The translations under genes were made by a program, and so were the position numbers. The notes below the pieces were generated by a model. The model did no database searches and was not told where the DNA came from. It saw only the letters and a program-made list of their open reading frames with translations. This document shows, piece after piece, positions 44,976-54,616 of a stretch of 64,000 bases of DNA; positions within the stretch are counted from its first letter, which is position 1, and the number at the start of each line of letters is the position of its first letter. The DNA is from Blastopirellula retiformator. GTDB taxonomy: Bacteria; Planctomycetota; Planctomycetia; Pirellulales; Pirellulaceae. The DNA lies in assembly GCF_007859755.1 (NCBI RefSeq), contig NZ_SJPF01000003.1, forward strand, positions 372,001 to 436,000. The letters run 5' to 3'.

Positions 44976-47900
44976 CTACGAAAAGACTTCCTTCTCGTGA
45001 TAAGTGCCGCGGGGAGTGAGGCCTTTCTTTTCGGCTCGGATCCGTAGATCTTCTCCTTCGCCGCGCAGTGCGTAGAGCGCCTGGCCGGGGCTGACGAATT
45101 GGTTCCAATACTTTTCGTAGATCTCGGCGACTTCTTTCTTTTTTGCCAGCGCGGTTGGCACTGCGTGCAGCATGACCATCTCGTCTTGTTTTTGTTCGAG
45201 ATATTGGCCCAGGAACTCGGGCAGCAGTTTCGACCAGAACGTCGGCCGCGAGAAGCGGAGCTTGCGGGGGATTACGTACCGCGGGCGATGCAGGGGACCG
45301 AGCGCCTCGCGCAGCGAAACGGCGAACAGTTGGCTATCTTCTTCCGACGCGTTTTCCAAAAACATCCGGACATAGCCGCCGGCTCGCGATTTGACGTGGG
45401 GGCGAGCCGAGCGGGCGATCTGTTTCGTTTCGGCCAGGGCAGACAGAATCGCGGTGCCGATGCTCATCACCAGCGAGTCGTCGCTCCAGACTTCCCCTTT
45501 CGATTTGAACGGAGGGAAGCCGCCGTTTTCGCGTTCTTCGCGATCGAGCTTCACTTCCAGCGTCGATCGCGGCTCGCCATGATACGGCTCGCCGATCTTC
45601 CAATGTTCACGCGCCGTCGGCCGCATGGCAGCGCGGGCCAGCATATCGCCATTGAGCAGGCGGATCGAATCTTCCAATAGCTCGGGCCGCAGGTTGGTCA
45701 GCGCCGCGTGAACGTGACCGACCCCTTTTTCGATCTCGCCGTCGTCGGTGACGCCAAAAATGTTGTCATGTTTCTTACGGAAGCGGGCGTAGTCGTCCAG
45801 GCCCTTGCTAAACTCCGGCGCGATGCAGACGACGTCCCAGTTGTTGGCGACCTTTTCTGGTACGGTCGGATCGAGCCGGAACGATCGCCCGCGGAGCTGA
45901 CGAACGGACATGCTGGTCGTGACGGTCGTCAGGTCGATCAAGACGTTGATCTTGTTGGCGTCCCAACCTTCGCCCAACAGGCCCCGCGTGCCGACCAGGC
46001 AGCGGGCGACTCCTTGCTGAAATAGCTCGGTGATCATTTCAATGTAAACCCGCGGCGACCAGTCGGCGCCTTGACCGCGGACGACGCAAAAACCTTTCTC
46101 TTCGCCGTAGTCGAGTTTGACCTGAAAGCCTTCTTTCTGCAGCCAGTTGTGCGCCACGTGATCGAACCGCGCCTGCAGGTCGTCATCGATCAAGACGCTT
46201 GATCCGGTTACCAGGATCGGCTGCAAACGGTCGGTTTGTTCGTCGGAGAGTAAGGTGCGAAACGCAGCGACGGCGCCTCCCGCTTCATCGTCGAGCAAGT
46301 CGGCGGTTTCCGGCATGGCGGCGGCCGTTTTCTCGTAGTCGGCGACGACGATGGCCCGGATCGAATCGCCGAGCGTTTTCATCTCGGCATGCAAGATCGG
46401 AATCACCGCTTGCGCTTTGGCACGCGAATAGGCCAGCACGCGACCGACCGGCGAAGCGCAGGCCTGCGAACCGGTTTCGGTGATTTGCACTCCCAGCATC
46501 CGCAGCCGGGCGATGACGTCGCGGCCGAGCTTGTGGTCTTCTTCGTTGGGAGACCGCCGCAGGGCGTGGCGGACATAGCGATCCAGAACCGGCACCAGAA
46601 TCGCCATCTCGGGCGCTTCGGCCGTCGGGTCCCACTGCGCCGGCGGCACGTCAGGCGGCAGCGCCCGATCTCGCATCTGTAGAAAGATTCGGGCCGCTAG
46701 CGCGAACTCGGGATCGCGACGCTCAAACGCCGACCAGGTGTTGAACGTCTGCGCCGCATGCTTTCGCTCGGCCAGGCTGTTGAAGAGCCACGTCGGCAAC
46801 GGAGCGACCCGCGGCGCGTTCGGAATCGTGTCCGCTTCTACGGTCGGTTCCGCCACCGGATCGGTGACAACGGTCGGCTCTTCGTCGGGCTCTTCCGAGT
46901 AGGCCGCTTCGGACGAACCAATTACCTGTAGGTCGGACAGATCGAGCAGCGTGATCGGCGCCTCGACCTCTCCCTCGCTGGCGATCGGCGGATTTGGCTT
47001 CGCTGGCTCGGCTGGTTGCGCGGCAGCGAGCGGAGCGTCTCCATGGCGAGCAACGCAGGCGAGGTCAACGATCTCATGCAGCAGATCATCGGCGCTGGCG
47101 ACATACCGCAGTTCAGCTTCACTGGGACGGACGAAGTAAGCCAAGTCTTGATAGGGCGCCAGGAAGCCATCTTTGACGACCGCCGGAACCGGAACGTCGT
47201 AGTCGATCGGGCCGAAGAAGGTGGTATACCGCTCGAAGTCTTGCGGCGATTTGTTGTCGACATCGGGCGGAGTCGCCGTCAGGCCAAGGATCACCGGATC
47301 GTTGAACATCGCCGCGGCGTCGGCCAATACGCGTCCCCAATGGCCGACCAGATGATGGCATTCGTCGAGGATGATCAGCCCGATCTGTTGCGTTTTCAAA
47401 CGATCGAGGGTCGCCAGCGACGAGCGATGGAGCATCTCCAGCGTTTCGCCTCGCTGGCTGGCTTCGTCCCGGATCGCTTTGCGGTAAGCCGAGAGACGTC
47501 GGTCGTAGTAGTCGCGATTGTGCTTTTTCAGATCGCGGATCCAGATGCGGGCCTCATCGGGATCGCGAGCCGCATCTTTCTCGATCAATCGATTTTGCCA
47601 AAGGTCGAAGGCGGCGTCGTCGAGTCCGTCGTCGCCACGCCGCGGCAAGGTGACCGATTGGTAGGTCAGCGAGGTGAGCAGGCCGGGCGTCTGTGGATCG
47701 GTGCTGGCCAGTTCGCCGGCGGGGGGCGTCCGATCAAACAGGTCGGTCCGCGCCGCCCATTGCATTTGAATGGCCGAGTTGGGAGAGAGGACCAGTGCTG
47801 GCCGCTGCACGCATTCGGCCCACAGATAGAGGCCCAGGACCGTTTTGCCGGAACCGGGGGGGGCGACCACATACAACTGGCGCTCGCCGGCGTCGAGGCT

Positions 47901-47984
47901 TTTGCGGGCGATGTCGACCGCATCGTGCTGGGAAGGGCGCAATTTTCCGCGAAAGCGAACTTGCGGGAACGGTTCGTGGGCCAT
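44976..47984 (-). CDS. SF2 DEAD/DEAH-box helicase, 1,002 residues
   Basis: The N-terminal half has Walker A VVAPPGSGKTVLGLYLW (about 37-53), motif II ILDECHHLVG (about 205) and motif III-like LGLTATPPD (about 233). After an acidic insertion (about 325-390) the second RecA domain carries VGTRGLLGEGWDANKINVLID and VRQLRGRSFRLDP (motifs V-VI). The last 300 residues are a domain I do not recognise. The type resembles restriction-like or phage-type helicases of the ResIII group. No methylase or nuclease gene is next to it, so a defence role is not supported by context. Confidence 0.85.
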   Translation of the reverse strand: MAHEPFPQVRFRGKLRPSQHDAVDIARKSLDAGERQLYVVAPPGSGKTVLGLYLWAECVQRPALVLSPNSAIQMQWAARTDLFDRTPPAGELASTDPQTPGLLTSLTYQSVTLPRRGDDGLDDAAFDLWQNRLIEKDAARDPDEARIWIRDLKKHNRDYYDRRLSAYRKAIRDEASQRGETLEMLHRSSLATLDRLKTQQIGLIILDECHHLVGHWGRVLADAAAMFNDPVILGLTATPPDVDNKSPQDFERYTTFFGPIDYDVPVPAVVKDGFLAPYQDLAYFVRPSEAELRYVASADDLLHEIVDLACVARHGDAPLAAAQPAEPAKPNPPIASEGEVEAPITLLDLSDLQVIGSSEAAYSEEPDEEPTVVTDPVAEPTVEADTIPNAPRVAPLPTWLFNSLAERKHAAQTFNTWSAFERRDPEFALAARIFLQMRDRALPPDVPPAQWDPTAEAPEMAILVPVLDRYVRHALRRSPNEEDHKLGRDVIARLRMLGVQITETGSQACASPVGRVLAYSRAKAQAVIPILHAEMKTLGDSIRAIVVADYEKTAAAMPETADLLDDEAGGAVAAFRTLLSDEQTDRLQPILVTGSSVLIDDDLQARFDHVAHNWLQKEGFQVKLDYGEEKGFCVVRGQGADWSPRVYIEMITELFQQGVARCLVGTRGLLGEGWDANKINVLIDLTTVTTSMSVRQLRGRSFRLDPTVPEKVANNWDVVCIAPEFSKGLDDYARFRKKHDNIFGVTDDGEIEKGVGHVHAALTNLRPELLEDSIRLLNGDMLARAAMRPTAREHWKIGEPYHGEPRSTLEVKLDREERENGGFPPFKSKGEVWSDDSLVMSIGTAILSALAETKQIARSARPHVKSRAGGYVRMFLENASEEDSQLFAVSLREALGPLHRPRYVIPRKLRFSRPTFWSKLLPEFLGQYLEQKQDEMVMLHAVPTALAKKKEVAEIYEKYWNQFVSPGQALYALRGEGEDLRIRAEKKGLTPRGTYHEKEVFS

Positions 47985-48282
47985 CGACCAGGATCTCGAA
48001 GTGGGAAACGTTGGGGACTGGCTTTCCGTGTGGCTCGAAACAGGCCAAGAAAAATTCTGGGGCGAATCAGAGGCAAATTCTACGACAAGTCATGCGAAGA
48101 AGCTCAATGAGTTATTTTTTTGTTTCGCTTTTCGCCCGGCGACCCATTTAGAAGTACTTTCCGGAGGTTCGCGAACTGGGCTTCCGCCCACTACAATTGT
48201 ATCTGTCACGCTTGCGGTTGGAGACGACCCCAGCCAAGCAGGCGTCTCCTTCCAGTTTATCCGCAGAGAGGATTCCCGCCGC

Positions 48283-49335
48283 ATGTCTTCACCGACTCGA
48301 CGTCAATTTCTTCAATCGACTGCCGCTGCTGCTACAGTTGCGGCGACTCCGCTGTTCCTGCGTGCCGAAAACAAGTCGGGATCGAACCCGCTGCGCGTCG
48401 GTTCGGGCGAATACGTTTACGAGTGCCAACATTACTGGGGCGAGCTTCCCAGCAGCATTCAATGGGGGGCGACGCACGATGTGGCGATCGACAAGAGCGG
48501 CCTCATCTATATCACCCATCAAAACGGCGGTCCGACGGTGATGGACGCGATCGTCGTGTTCGACGCCGATGGCAAGTATGTCCGTTCGTTCGGCAGAGAA
48601 TTCCACGGCGGCGGTCATGGCCTCGACCTGCGTGCCGAAGACGGCCAGGAATTCCTTTTCCTGAGCGACGTGCGGAACCACCAGATCGCCAAGCTTGATC
48701 TAAATGGCGAAGTTGTCTGGAAGAAGGGTTTTCCGGAAGCGGCCGGCAAGTACGACAACCCGGGCAAGTACACCCCAACTAATATCGCCCTGGCGCCGGA
48801 TGGCGGTTTTTATGTCGGCGACGGTTATGGCCAAAGCTATGTGCATCAGTACGACGCCGACGCCAACTGGGTACGCAGCTTTGGCGGCCGCGGCGCGAAG
48901 CCGGGTCTGCTGAATTGCCCGCACGGTCTGTACGTCGATACGCGACCAGGCCGCGAGCCTTCGCTGTGCGTGACCGATCGCGCCAACAATCGCCTACAGT
49001 ACTTCACGCTCGATGGCGAGCATCTCGGCTACGTCGACAACCTGGTCTACCCGTCGTCGCTCGACGTGCGGGGCGAAGTCTTGCTGGTCGGCGAACTCGA
49101 TTCGCGGCTGACGCTGCTCGACAAAGACAACAAGGTCATTACTTACTTGGATGACGACGCCGAGTGGCGGGACAAGGTGAACGCCAATGGTCGCCGCATT
49201 CGCTCGCAACGCGACAAGTGGGTCGACGGCAAGTTCGTTCACCCGCACGGCGCCACGTTTGACGCGGATGGCAACATCTACCTGGCCGAATGGGTCGTCG
49301 GCGGGCGAGTCTCGCTGCTGAAGAAGGTGGGCTAA
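48283..49335 (+). CDS. Tat-exported NHL-repeat beta-propeller protein
   Basis: ATG 48283 (AGAGAGGA upstream) gives the Tat signal RRQFLQSTAAAATVAATPLF. About 350 residues of NHL-like repeats follow: DVAIDKSGLIYITHQ, GHGLDLRAEDGQEFLFLSD, NIALAPDGGFYVGDGYG, PHGLYVDTRPGREPSLCVTD, HPHGATFDADGNIYLAEW, the pattern of a six-bladed propeller as in peptidylglycine lyase-like and SMP-30-like proteins. No enzyme activity can be assigned. The frame is open further upstream (to 47845), overlapping the divergent helicase gene, but that part is not supported. Confidence 0.85.
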   Translation: MSSPTRRQFLQSTAAAATVAATPLFLRAENKSGSNPLRVGSGEYVYECQHYWGELPSSIQWGATHDVAIDKSGLIYITHQNGGPTVMDAIVVFDADGKYVRSFGREFHGGGHGLDLRAEDGQEFLFLSDVRNHQIAKLDLNGEVVWKKGFPEAAGKYDNPGKYTPTNIALAPDGGFYVGDGYGQSYVHQYDADANWVRSFGGRGAKPGLLNCPHGLYVDTRPGREPSLCVTDRANNRLQYFTLDGEHLGYVDNLVYPSSLDVRGEVLLVGELDSRLTLLDKDNKVITYLDDDAEWRDKVNANGRRIRSQRDKWVDGKFVHPHGATFDADGNIYLAEWVVGGRVSLLKKVG

Positions 49336-49362
49336 AACGTCGCTCACAACTCGAAACCACGC

Positions 49363-49397
49363 AAACGGCGCCAATCCAGATTGGCGCCGTTTTTTTG
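49363..49397 (+). terminator. Terminator after the NHL gene
   Basis: AAACGGCGCCAATC / GATTGGCGCCGTTT perfect 14-bp stem around CA, followed by more T. Confidence 0.92.
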
Positions 49398-49458
49398 TAG
49401 GGCAGGCCGTGCCTGCCGTTGGAGACCGTGTGCATTCGGCAGGCACGGCCTGCCCTAC
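49397..49458. repeat. 62-bp perfect inverted repeat
   Basis: GTAGGGCAGGCCGTGCCTGCC (49397-49417) is the exact reverse complement of 49438-49458; the 20-nt loop is unique. Looks like a small palindromic repeat element lying against the terminator and just left of family A copy 4. Confidence 0.9.
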
Positions 49459-49467
49459 TTTGACTAG

Positions 49468-49615
49468 CTGCCTGCTGAAAAATGCCCTCGTGGCATTTTC
49501 AACCTCGCCAGGCTCAGAGCATAGCTCTTCGCGGCTCGCAAAATAACGACTTACGTCGTTATTTTGGGATCGCATCCGTGCGATCACGCAGTCCGTCGAG
49601 AAAATCAACGGACTG
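49468..49615 (+). repeat. Dispersed repeat family A, copy 4
   Basis: 148 bp, starts CTGCCTGCTGAAAAATGCC, ends AATCAACGGACTG; one base shorter in the first hairpin than copy 1. Confidence 0.92.
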
Positions 49616-49832
49616 CTAGAGCGACATCCGGTTGCGCGGAACCGGCGGGATCGTCGGCCTGGATAACCGCTACAACCCGCCTAAACGAAAATCTATCAAC
49701 TTTTCTGCATTGTTCGCCGACTTCCGCCGCCGCTTTGACATACGTTTCAGATAACGGTCAGTTTTCGCTGGCGTCGCAAGAGACGCACCTTGTCCTGTTC
49801 GATCCTTTCACCTTTTCTGAGACGCACGTCGC

Positions 49833-50309
49833 ATGCCTTCAGTACGTAAAGTACGACCTGCGGATCGTCGCGGCGCGACGATCGTCGAAACCGCCATGGT
49901 GTTGCCGGTATTTTTCCTGTTCGTATTCGCGATCATGGAATTCGGCCACGCGACGATGGTATCGAATGTGATGAAGAATTCCTGCCGAAACGCGGCGCGC
50001 TGGGGGGCGGCAAGCGGAGCGACGACCGAAGAAGTAACCAACTACGCTCGCAATCAGATGAAGTCGGCGGTCAACTCCGATCGAGTAACCATCCAGGTGA
50101 AAGACGCGAGCTTTTTTGACGATGGCGGCGATCTGCCTGCCGACAACGATGACTGGGCCTCTCTGCCTGACATCGAACTCTCTGACGCTGAATCGCGACA
50201 GATGTTTCTGGTTCGCGCTACCGTACGCTATGGCGACGTAACGATCATCCCGCAGCCTTGGCTCGCCGACGTAGTACTGGGCGGCCAATCGATCACGCGG
50301 CACGAATAG
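49833..50309 (+). CDS. TadE-like pilus assembly / secretion protein (1)
   Basis: 158 residues. Basic N-terminus, then RRGATIVETAMVLPVFFLFVFAIMEFG, the TadE signature: a single anchoring helix beginning with Gly and a conserved Glu. The remaining about 110 residues lie outside the membrane. First of three genes of the same kind with short spacers (50-55 nt). Confidence 0.88.
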   Translation: MPSVRKVRPADRRGATIVETAMVLPVFFLFVFAIMEFGHATMVSNVMKNSCRNAARWGAASGATTEEVTNYARNQMKSAVNSDRVTIQVKDASFFDDGGDLPADNDDWASLPDIELSDAESRQMFLVRATVRYGDVTIIPQPWLADVVLGGQSITRHE

Positions 50310-50359
50310 CCGCACGATCCGTCGTCGCCACCAGCGCCCGCTTTTCTCAGGAGAGTCCG

Positions 50360-50839
50360 ATGCCACGCCACAATCGAAAACGAGTCGAAACCCGCCGCGG
50401 AACGGCAACTGTCGAGTTCGCCGTTGTCGCGCCGCTGTTTTTGCTGCTGACGCTCGGCTTGCTGCAAGGGAGCAAGTTGTTCGACTCGCATTCGGTGATG
50501 GCGCAAGCCGCTCGCGATGGAGCTCGGTTGGGGGCGATGGATCGCGCCGATTGGGTTTCGCAAGGCATCAATTCGAACGACAAGATCAAGCAAGATGTGC
50601 GTAATACGTTGGCGGCGGCCGGATTTGATCCTGAAGACGTCGACGTCTTTATTGAGTTTCCCGGCGAACCTGGCAATGACTTCGACCTGGACGACCCGGC
50701 CAACGATTTCGAGCTGTTTGAGCTGCGAATCGAGGTGCCGCTGAATCCGCTGGTCGAAACGCACAACGACAACGAAAACCAACTCAAGATGGTGAGCAAG
50801 GTCGTATTTCGCAATAGCAAGAGCACGATCGTACAGTGA
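50360..50839 (+). CDS. TadE-like pilus assembly / secretion protein (2)
   Basis: Start ATG 50360 has AGGAGAG upstream; 159 residues. RRGTATVEFAVVAPLFLLLTLGLLQGS matches the TadE pattern, followed by QAARDGARLGA, also typical. Partner of the preceding gene; both may be minor pilins or pseudopilins needed with TadG. Confidence 0.88.
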   Translation: MPRHNRKRVETRRGTATVEFAVVAPLFLLLTLGLLQGSKLFDSHSVMAQAARDGARLGAMDRADWVSQGINSNDKIKQDVRNTLAAAGFDPEDVDVFIEFPGEPGNDFDLDDPANDFELFELRIEVPLNPLVETHNDNENQLKMVSKVVFRNSKSTIVQ

Positions 50840-50894
50840 TCGCGCCGCCAATACGTCCTTTGTATATACCTGATTCTGAGAGGAGAGTTTCGCC

Positions 50895-52760
50895 ATGCCA
50901 AGTTTCGCATCAATGGGGAGAAATCGCCGAGCGGCTCGTAAGGGCGTGTTCGTCGTGCTGGCCGCCGTCGTGATGGTCATGCTGTTTGGGTTCATTTCGT
51001 TCGGGATCGACACCGGTCTGATTTCGCTCGAACAATCGAAAATGCAAAACGGCGTAGACGCCGCGGCGCTGGCCGCCTCGCAGGAGATCACTTCGGCGGT
51101 CGCACAAGCCGGCGACGAGGGGAGCGATCCCAACTCGATTTCGATCTTCTACGCCAAACAGATGGCGGTCGACGTGGCCGCGGCGAACGGCGTTTATCTA
51201 AACCCCGACCGCGACATCGTCTTCGGCAAACGCTCGTTTGATCCCGACAGCGGCGAATGGAATTACAACTGGAACGAAGGGCCCTACAACGTAGTAAAGG
51301 TCGAGGCGCATCGCGATCAAGAAAACCTGTCGGCGCCTGACGGCCGCGTGCCGCTGGCGTTTGGCTGGGCGGTCGGCGTTCCTTCGGTGCCGCTGGTCAC
51401 TTCGGCGACCAGCTTTGTCGAAGCCCGCGACATGGTGGTGGTGCTCGACTTCTCCGGCTCGATGAACGACGACAGCCAGTTCAAAGCGATCGACCGCCTA
51501 GGCGTCGACTCGGTGACCGACAACCTGGCCGATATTTTCACCTCGATGAATCCCAACGCTGGCAACTTGCCGGTCGATCCCACTTATCTGACGGTGGTGG
51601 GGGCTCCGCCGACGAAAGGTTGCATGCCGCAAATTCAGGTCACCTTTAAAGGGACCGAGATCTACGTCGAATCGAGCAAGGACCTGTCGAACGTCGTCGT
51701 GCAGTTCAGCAACGGCAGCAAGTACAAGTTCGACAATCTGAACCAAGGTCGGACTGGCACGTTTAGCTATTACAACCGCGTCATCACCCGCTGCTGGGTC
51801 AAGTCGGGCTGCAACGACAGCGGCGAAGGCCGGGGCTATGGCGAACGGTTTGACGACACCAACGAGGCAGTGCGTGTGGCCTTCGGACTGGACGACGTTC
51901 CGTATCCGTACGCTTCGGGCAGTTGGAACGACTACATCAACTACTGCCGCAACGATCGCGACGTGCGCGATGCCGGCTATCGCAACATGTATGGCGGCGT
52001 CACGCTGGCCAACTACTGGCTCGCGAAGCGATACAACTCGTGGAAGACGCAGGACCTGTGGAAGGCGCCGCACTATCCGTTCCATGCGGTGAAGAACGGC
52101 TTTTCGCTCTTCCTGACCTTTTTGGACGACCTCGACTTTGGAGACGAAGTCGGTATCGTCTCGTACGACGAATCGTCGCGCGTTGAGCATACGCTGAATG
52201 AGCATGGCGAATACGCGACCCTGGGCGGCAACAACATCAGCGACGACTACGACACGCTCGACCTGATCCAGCGGCATAAACAAGCTGGCCACTACGGCTC
52301 TTATACCGGCATGGGATACGGCGTGAACGAAGCGAGTCAGTTGCTGACCGATCACGCGCGGCATGGGGCCCGCCCAACGATGGTGCTGATGACCGACGGC
52401 CAGGCGAACCGCTATCCCGGCGGATGGAGCTTGCCGTACGGCTGGGACTGGGCCGACTATACCGACATGGACGGAGACGGCGTCGCCGACTACTCGACCA
52501 ACGATCGATCGAAGCAGTACGCCTTTTACGAAGCGATCCAGGCTCATAAGAAAGATGTGACGATTCACACGATGAGCGTCGGCCTGGGCGCTGACCGCGG
52601 CTTGATGACGGCGATCGCCTTCGCTTGCGGCGGCATTCATATTGCGGTTCCTGGCGGCGCCACCGTCGCCGAGATGGAATCGCAACTCCTCGATGCGTTT
52701 GCACAGATTGCGGCCAAGGTCCCGCCACCGCAATTGGTCTACGAGATCGAGACGAACTAG
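50895..52760 (+). CDS. TadG-like protein with von Willebrand factor A domain
   Basis: 621 residues. N-terminal anchor RRAARKGVFVVLAAVVMVMLFGFISFGIDTG and the TadG segment QSKMQNGVDAAALAASQEI, then a VWA domain with the metal-ion site DFSGSMNDD (about residue 184) and VVVLD before it. A long insertion (about 210-380) splits the VWA fold before DEVGIVSYDESS, the Thr-containing PTMVLMTDGQANRYPGG, and the terminal helix. VWA-TadG proteins are surface or pilus-linked adhesion proteins. The Tad ATPase and secretin genes are not in the window. Confidence 0.88.
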   Translation: MPSFASMGRNRRAARKGVFVVLAAVVMVMLFGFISFGIDTGLISLEQSKMQNGVDAAALAASQEITSAVAQAGDEGSDPNSISIFYAKQMAVDVAAANGVYLNPDRDIVFGKRSFDPDSGEWNYNWNEGPYNVVKVEAHRDQENLSAPDGRVPLAFGWAVGVPSVPLVTSATSFVEARDMVVVLDFSGSMNDDSQFKAIDRLGVDSVTDNLADIFTSMNPNAGNLPVDPTYLTVVGAPPTKGCMPQIQVTFKGTEIYVESSKDLSNVVVQFSNGSKYKFDNLNQGRTGTFSYYNRVITRCWVKSGCNDSGEGRGYGERFDDTNEAVRVAFGLDDVPYPYASGSWNDYINYCRNDRDVRDAGYRNMYGGVTLANYWLAKRYNSWKTQDLWKAPHYPFHAVKNGFSLFLTFLDDLDFGDEVGIVSYDESSRVEHTLNEHGEYATLGGNNISDDYDTLDLIQRHKQAGHYGSYTGMGYGVNEASQLLTDHARHGARPTMVLMTDGQANRYPGGWSLPYGWDWADYTDMDGDGVADYSTNDRSKQYAFYEAIQAHKKDVTIHTMSVGLGADRGLMTAIAFACGGIHIAVPGGATVAEMESQLLDAFAQIAAKVPPPQLVYEIETN

Positions 52761-52882
52761 CGTGAGACGTGTCCTGCCGGATGGTCGGCGGCGGCTTCGG
52801 TCGTCGTCGACCATCCTCCCCAGGAGACCGGCTCCAGAGTGAAGAATTGCAACCTTTCTGTGTGTGTTGCCCGTTGCTGGCG

Positions 52883-52916
52883 AAGGCCGTCCTGTCCTGA
52901 GGACGGCCTTTGTCTT
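52883..52916 (+). terminator. Terminator after the TadG-like gene
   Basis: AAGGCCGTCC / GGACGGCCTT 10-bp stem around TGTCCTGA; T-rich tail TTGTCTTTCTT. Confidence 0.8.
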
Positions 52917-53003
52917 TCTTGACCCTGGGCGACGGTGAAAACGTTGCTTGCAGCGGCTAAACTAGGAGGACGCCCTCCAGTTCAAGTTTCTAACCTCAGG
53001 TTG

Positions 53004-53618
53004 ATGATGCTCGTTCGTTTTCTCAGTTTGATTGCGGTTGGCTGCTGCGTTTCGCTCGTGGCGGCCGGTGAGTACAACCCGGTGAAAAGCGTTGGCGACA
53101 AAGCGCCGGCCTGGAATGATCTGCCAGGCGTCGATGGCAAAGAGCATTCGCTGACCGATCTCGCGGCGAAGGATGTGGTGGTCGTCGCGTTTACCTGCAA
53201 CACCTGTCCTTATGCGGTTGACTACGAACAGCGCCTGAAGCAACTGGGCCAAAAGTACGCCGCCGCTGATAGCCGAGTCGCCGTGGTGGCGATCAATTGC
53301 AATCGCACGGAAGAGGACTCGCTTGATGCGATGAAGGACCGCGCGAAAGAGCGGAATTTTGCGTTCGCCTACCTTTCCGATCTCTCGCAAGAGAGCGGCA
53401 AGCAGTTTGGCGCGACGCGGACGCCCGAGTTCTTTGTGCTGAACAAGCGGCGTGAAATAGTTTATATGGGCGCCCTCGACGACTCGACCGACGTCGACAA
53501 AGCGAAAACCAACTACGTGCAACTGGCGATCGACGCCGCATTGAAAGGTGAGCTTCCCGAGAAGACCGAGACGATCCCGATCGGTTGCAACATCCGCTAC
53601 AAACGATCGCGTCGCTAG
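53004..53618 (+). CDS. Exported thioredoxin-like (redoxin) protein
   Basis: Start ATG 53004 (or adjacent 53007) gives the signal peptide MLVRFLSLIAVGCCVSLVAA. The 180-residue redoxin domain has VVAFTCNTCPYAVDYEQRL (CxxC) and FGATRTPEFFVLNK with the cis-Pro loop, as in AhpC/TSA-like or thioredoxin-like proteins of planctomycetes. Probably a periplasmic disulfide reductase or peroxide-linked enzyme; the electron donor is unknown. Followed 56 nt later by the ThuA-domain gene on the same strand. Confidence 0.85.
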   Translation: MMLVRFLSLIAVGCCVSLVAAGEYNPVKSVGDKAPAWNDLPGVDGKEHSLTDLAAKDVVVVAFTCNTCPYAVDYEQRLKQLGQKYAAADSRVAVVAINCNRTEEDSLDAMKDRAKERNFAFAYLSDLSQESGKQFGATRTPEFFVLNKRREIVYMGALDDSTDVDKAKTNYVQLAIDAALKGELPEKTETIPIGCNIRYKRSRR

Positions 53619-53674
53619 TCGACGCGGGCCTGCCTGCTATCCTCCCTCTACCTTTGCACTTTGGAGCTTCTCTC

Positions 53675-54550
53675 ATGCGGACTCTTGCTACGCTGCTTTG
53701 CTTGTTCACGTTCGCGGCCACAGGCCTGGCGGATGACGCCAAGCTAAAGGCGTTGATTGTCGACGGGCAAAACAATCATGGCGTCTGGCCAAAGACGACC
53801 CAGATGATGAAAGCGAATCTGATCGACACCGGGCTCTTCACCGTCGACGTCACCACGACCGAGCCGAAGTCGACCGCCGGGTTCGCGCCAGAGTTTAAGA
53901 ACTACGACGTTGTGATCAGCAACTACAACGGACAACCGTGGCCGAAAGAGACGCAAGCGGCGTTCGTCGACTACGTGAAAAGCGGCGGCGGGTTCGTCGT
54001 CGTCCATGCGGCGAACAACGCCTTCGGCAACTGGCCCGAGTACAACCAGATGATTGGTCTGGGGGGCTGGGGCGGACGCAACGAGAAGTCAGGCCCCTAC
54101 GTCTACTTTGACCACGAGGACAAACTGGTCCGCAATACCGACAAAGGGAGCGGCGGTCATCATGGCGCGCAGCATCCGTTTCAGATCGTTGTGCGCGACG
54201 CCGAACATCCGGTCACCAAGGGAATGCCGAAGGCCTGGATGCACACCAAGGATGAACTCTACGACTTGCTCCGCGGGCCGGGCGAAAACATGGACATCCT
54301 GGCGACCGCGTACGCCGATCCCGAGACCGGGGGGAGCGGCCGACATGAACCGATGCTGATGACGATCGAATACGGAAATGGCCGCGTCTTCCACACGCCG
54401 ATGGGGCACGCCGACTACTCGATGGAGTGCGCCGGATTTATCACCACGCTCTGCCGCGGGGCCGAGTGGGCAGCGACCGGCAAGGTGACGCAGCCGATTC
54501 CGAGCGACTTTCCGACCGCCGACAAGGAAAGCAAACGGACGGCGAAATAG
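53675..54550 (+). CDS. Exported ThuA-domain protein
   Basis: ATG 53675, GGAG nine bases upstream; 291 residues. Signal peptide MRTLATLLCLFTFAATGLA, then a ThuA (trehalose utilisation, class I glutamine amidotransferase-like) fold: LKALIVDGQNNHGVWPKTT, GGGFVVVHAANNAF, PMGHADYSMECAGF. Family members are found near polysaccharide-use genes; no catalytic Cys-His pair like that of amidotransferases is evident. Ends with a strong terminator. Confidence 0.88.
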   Translation: MRTLATLLCLFTFAATGLADDAKLKALIVDGQNNHGVWPKTTQMMKANLIDTGLFTVDVTTTEPKSTAGFAPEFKNYDVVISNYNGQPWPKETQAAFVDYVKSGGGFVVVHAANNAFGNWPEYNQMIGLGGWGGRNEKSGPYVYFDHEDKLVRNTDKGSGGHHGAQHPFQIVVRDAEHPVTKGMPKAWMHTKDELYDLLRGPGENMDILATAYADPETGGSGRHEPMLMTIEYGNGRVFHTPMGHADYSMECAGFITTLCRGAEWAATGKVTQPIPSDFPTADKESKRTAK

Positions 54551-54579
54551 AGAAGATCGCAACCATTCTCATCCCCCCT

Positions 54580-54616
54580 AAAACGGGCGCCGGGCAATTC
54601 GGCGCCCGTTTTTTTG
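54580..54616 (+). terminator. Terminator after the ThuA gene
   Basis: AAAACGGGCGCC / GGCGCCCGTTTT with a 9-nt loop, ending in T7. Confidence 0.92.

Noticed and set aside
47016-48110. 364-codon plus-strand frame opposite the helicase
   Set aside because: Lies antisense to the conserved helicase motifs and has no family resemblance.
52935-53003. Upstream extension of the redoxin gene to GTG 52935
   Set aside because: It would place a non-signal leader before a clear signal peptide that begins at ATG 53004.
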